Part shown: positions 62,043 through 62,389 of the stretch, piece by piece
Numbering within the stretch: the stretch's first letter is position 1
Layout: each line of letters opens with the position of its first letter
Source: an uncultured Bacteroides sp.
GTDB lineage: Bacteria; Bacteroidota; Bacteroidia; Bacteroidales; Bacteroidaceae
Direction of reading: 5' to 3'
Assembly (NCBI GenBank): GCA_947173895.1
Contig: CAMWGU010000011.1
Coordinates: forward strand, 1 to 62,389
DNA: 62,389 bases
Notes under the pieces: generated by a model
What the model saw: only the letters and a program-made list of their open reading frames with translations
What the model was told of the DNA's origin: nothing
The model's database searches: none
Translations under genes and position numbers: made by a program

Positions 62043-62389
62043 TATACCTTATATATTATGTATTGATGTTGCAAAGTTAGGAATATTATCTTAATACTTG
62101 GTGGATTAGTGTTTAAAAAAAGAAAATCGGGAATGCAATATGCGCTTCTCCGGTTTTTGGCGTGGGCGTATAATGGTGTGTGGTTATAACTATTGAGTCT
62201 GGCTAATTGTCTTTCCTTTTGTGCTGTTTCTTTTGGGGCTTTTTGTTGATGTAACTTGCTTGTTATCAGTGTTTATTATGTTTCTTTCGCATGGCGGGAG
62301 GGAGGTGCTTGGCGGGAGGTGCCGTCTTGCCGTGAAACACGTACGTACGTGTGAGCCTTTGCGACCGTATGTGTAGGCTTACACGTACG
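62043..62389. other. 347-bp region upstream of aroA
   Basis: It contains the aroA -7 candidate (62072-62079, minus strand) and, at the window edge, the start of the third palindromic element. I see no gene in between; the stretch 62100-62330 is unremarkable. Confidence 0.6.
62335..62389. repeat. ACGT-rich palindromic intergenic element, copy 3 (cut by window end)
   Basis: It begins with AAACACGTACGTACGTGTGAG as in copy 2 and continues with GCGACCGTATGTGTAGGCTT, nearly identical to copy 1 at 17580-17599. The right half lies outside the window. Confidence 0.85.

Overview
The window is chromosomal DNA of a Bacteroidales bacterium, most likely Bacteroides or Phocaeicola. The housekeeping genes are Bacteroidales-like, Shine-Dalgarno sequences are scarce, and promoters repeatedly match the Bacteroides consensus (TTTG, about 19-22 nt, TAnnTTTG). 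No rRNA gene, tRNA gene or CRISPR array was seen.

Region by region. 1-4.4 kb is a rearranged accessory patch: the right end of a decayed ISL3/ISAon1-type element, a frameshifted redox/DUF1573 lipoprotein, an NVEALA exported peptide and two beta-propeller lipoproteins, bracketed by a 24-bp direct repeat. 4.4-12 kb holds class I fumarase, a secreted CocE/NonD hydrolase, hflX, two fragments of type I specificity (hsdS) genes and an APC amino-acid permease. 12-17.4 kb is an RND efflux operon (adaptor, pump, TolC). 17.9-24.5 kb is a corrinoid methyl-transfer operon (two UroD-fold methyltransferases, a B12 carrier, a reactivation-domain protein) ending in a GH120 glycosidase, with a divergent AraC regulator. 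24.7-32.4 kb is housekeeping: M28 peptidase, rsgA, frr, pyrH, MATE transporter, birA, MmcQ/YjbR, YraN and tadA.

32.5-50.5 kb is a defence island that reads as one ten-gene minus-strand operon: XRE regulator, degenerate PLD/SNF2-type helicase, AlbA_2 ATP-binding protein, DUF4391, DUF4238, type III Mod, RhuM, type III Res, a ComEC-like metallo-beta-lactamase-fold protein, and a 1352-residue trypsin-like-protease/STAND NTPase. The last two genes have the parts list of an AVAST type 1 (Avs1-like) antiviral sensor-effector and sit at the distal end of an expanded type III restriction-modification operon. Base composition is mosaic: the Mod recognition region, the DUF4238 gene and the MBL/STAND pair look AT-rich against their neighbours, suggesting module exchange. 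The upstream flank carries a truncated coiled-coil gene and a broken ISAon1-like element.

52.1-62.1 kb returns to core genes: DUF4834, pssA, psd, dnaE, trxA, a small acidic protein, an Imm17-like membrane protein, tsaE, a ZnuB-type permease, an anchored protein and aroA. A roughly 100-bp palindromic element built on alternating ACGT steps recurs in three intergenic regions (17.6, 24.6 and 62.3 kb).

All identifications rest on reading motifs and gene order; no database search was run.
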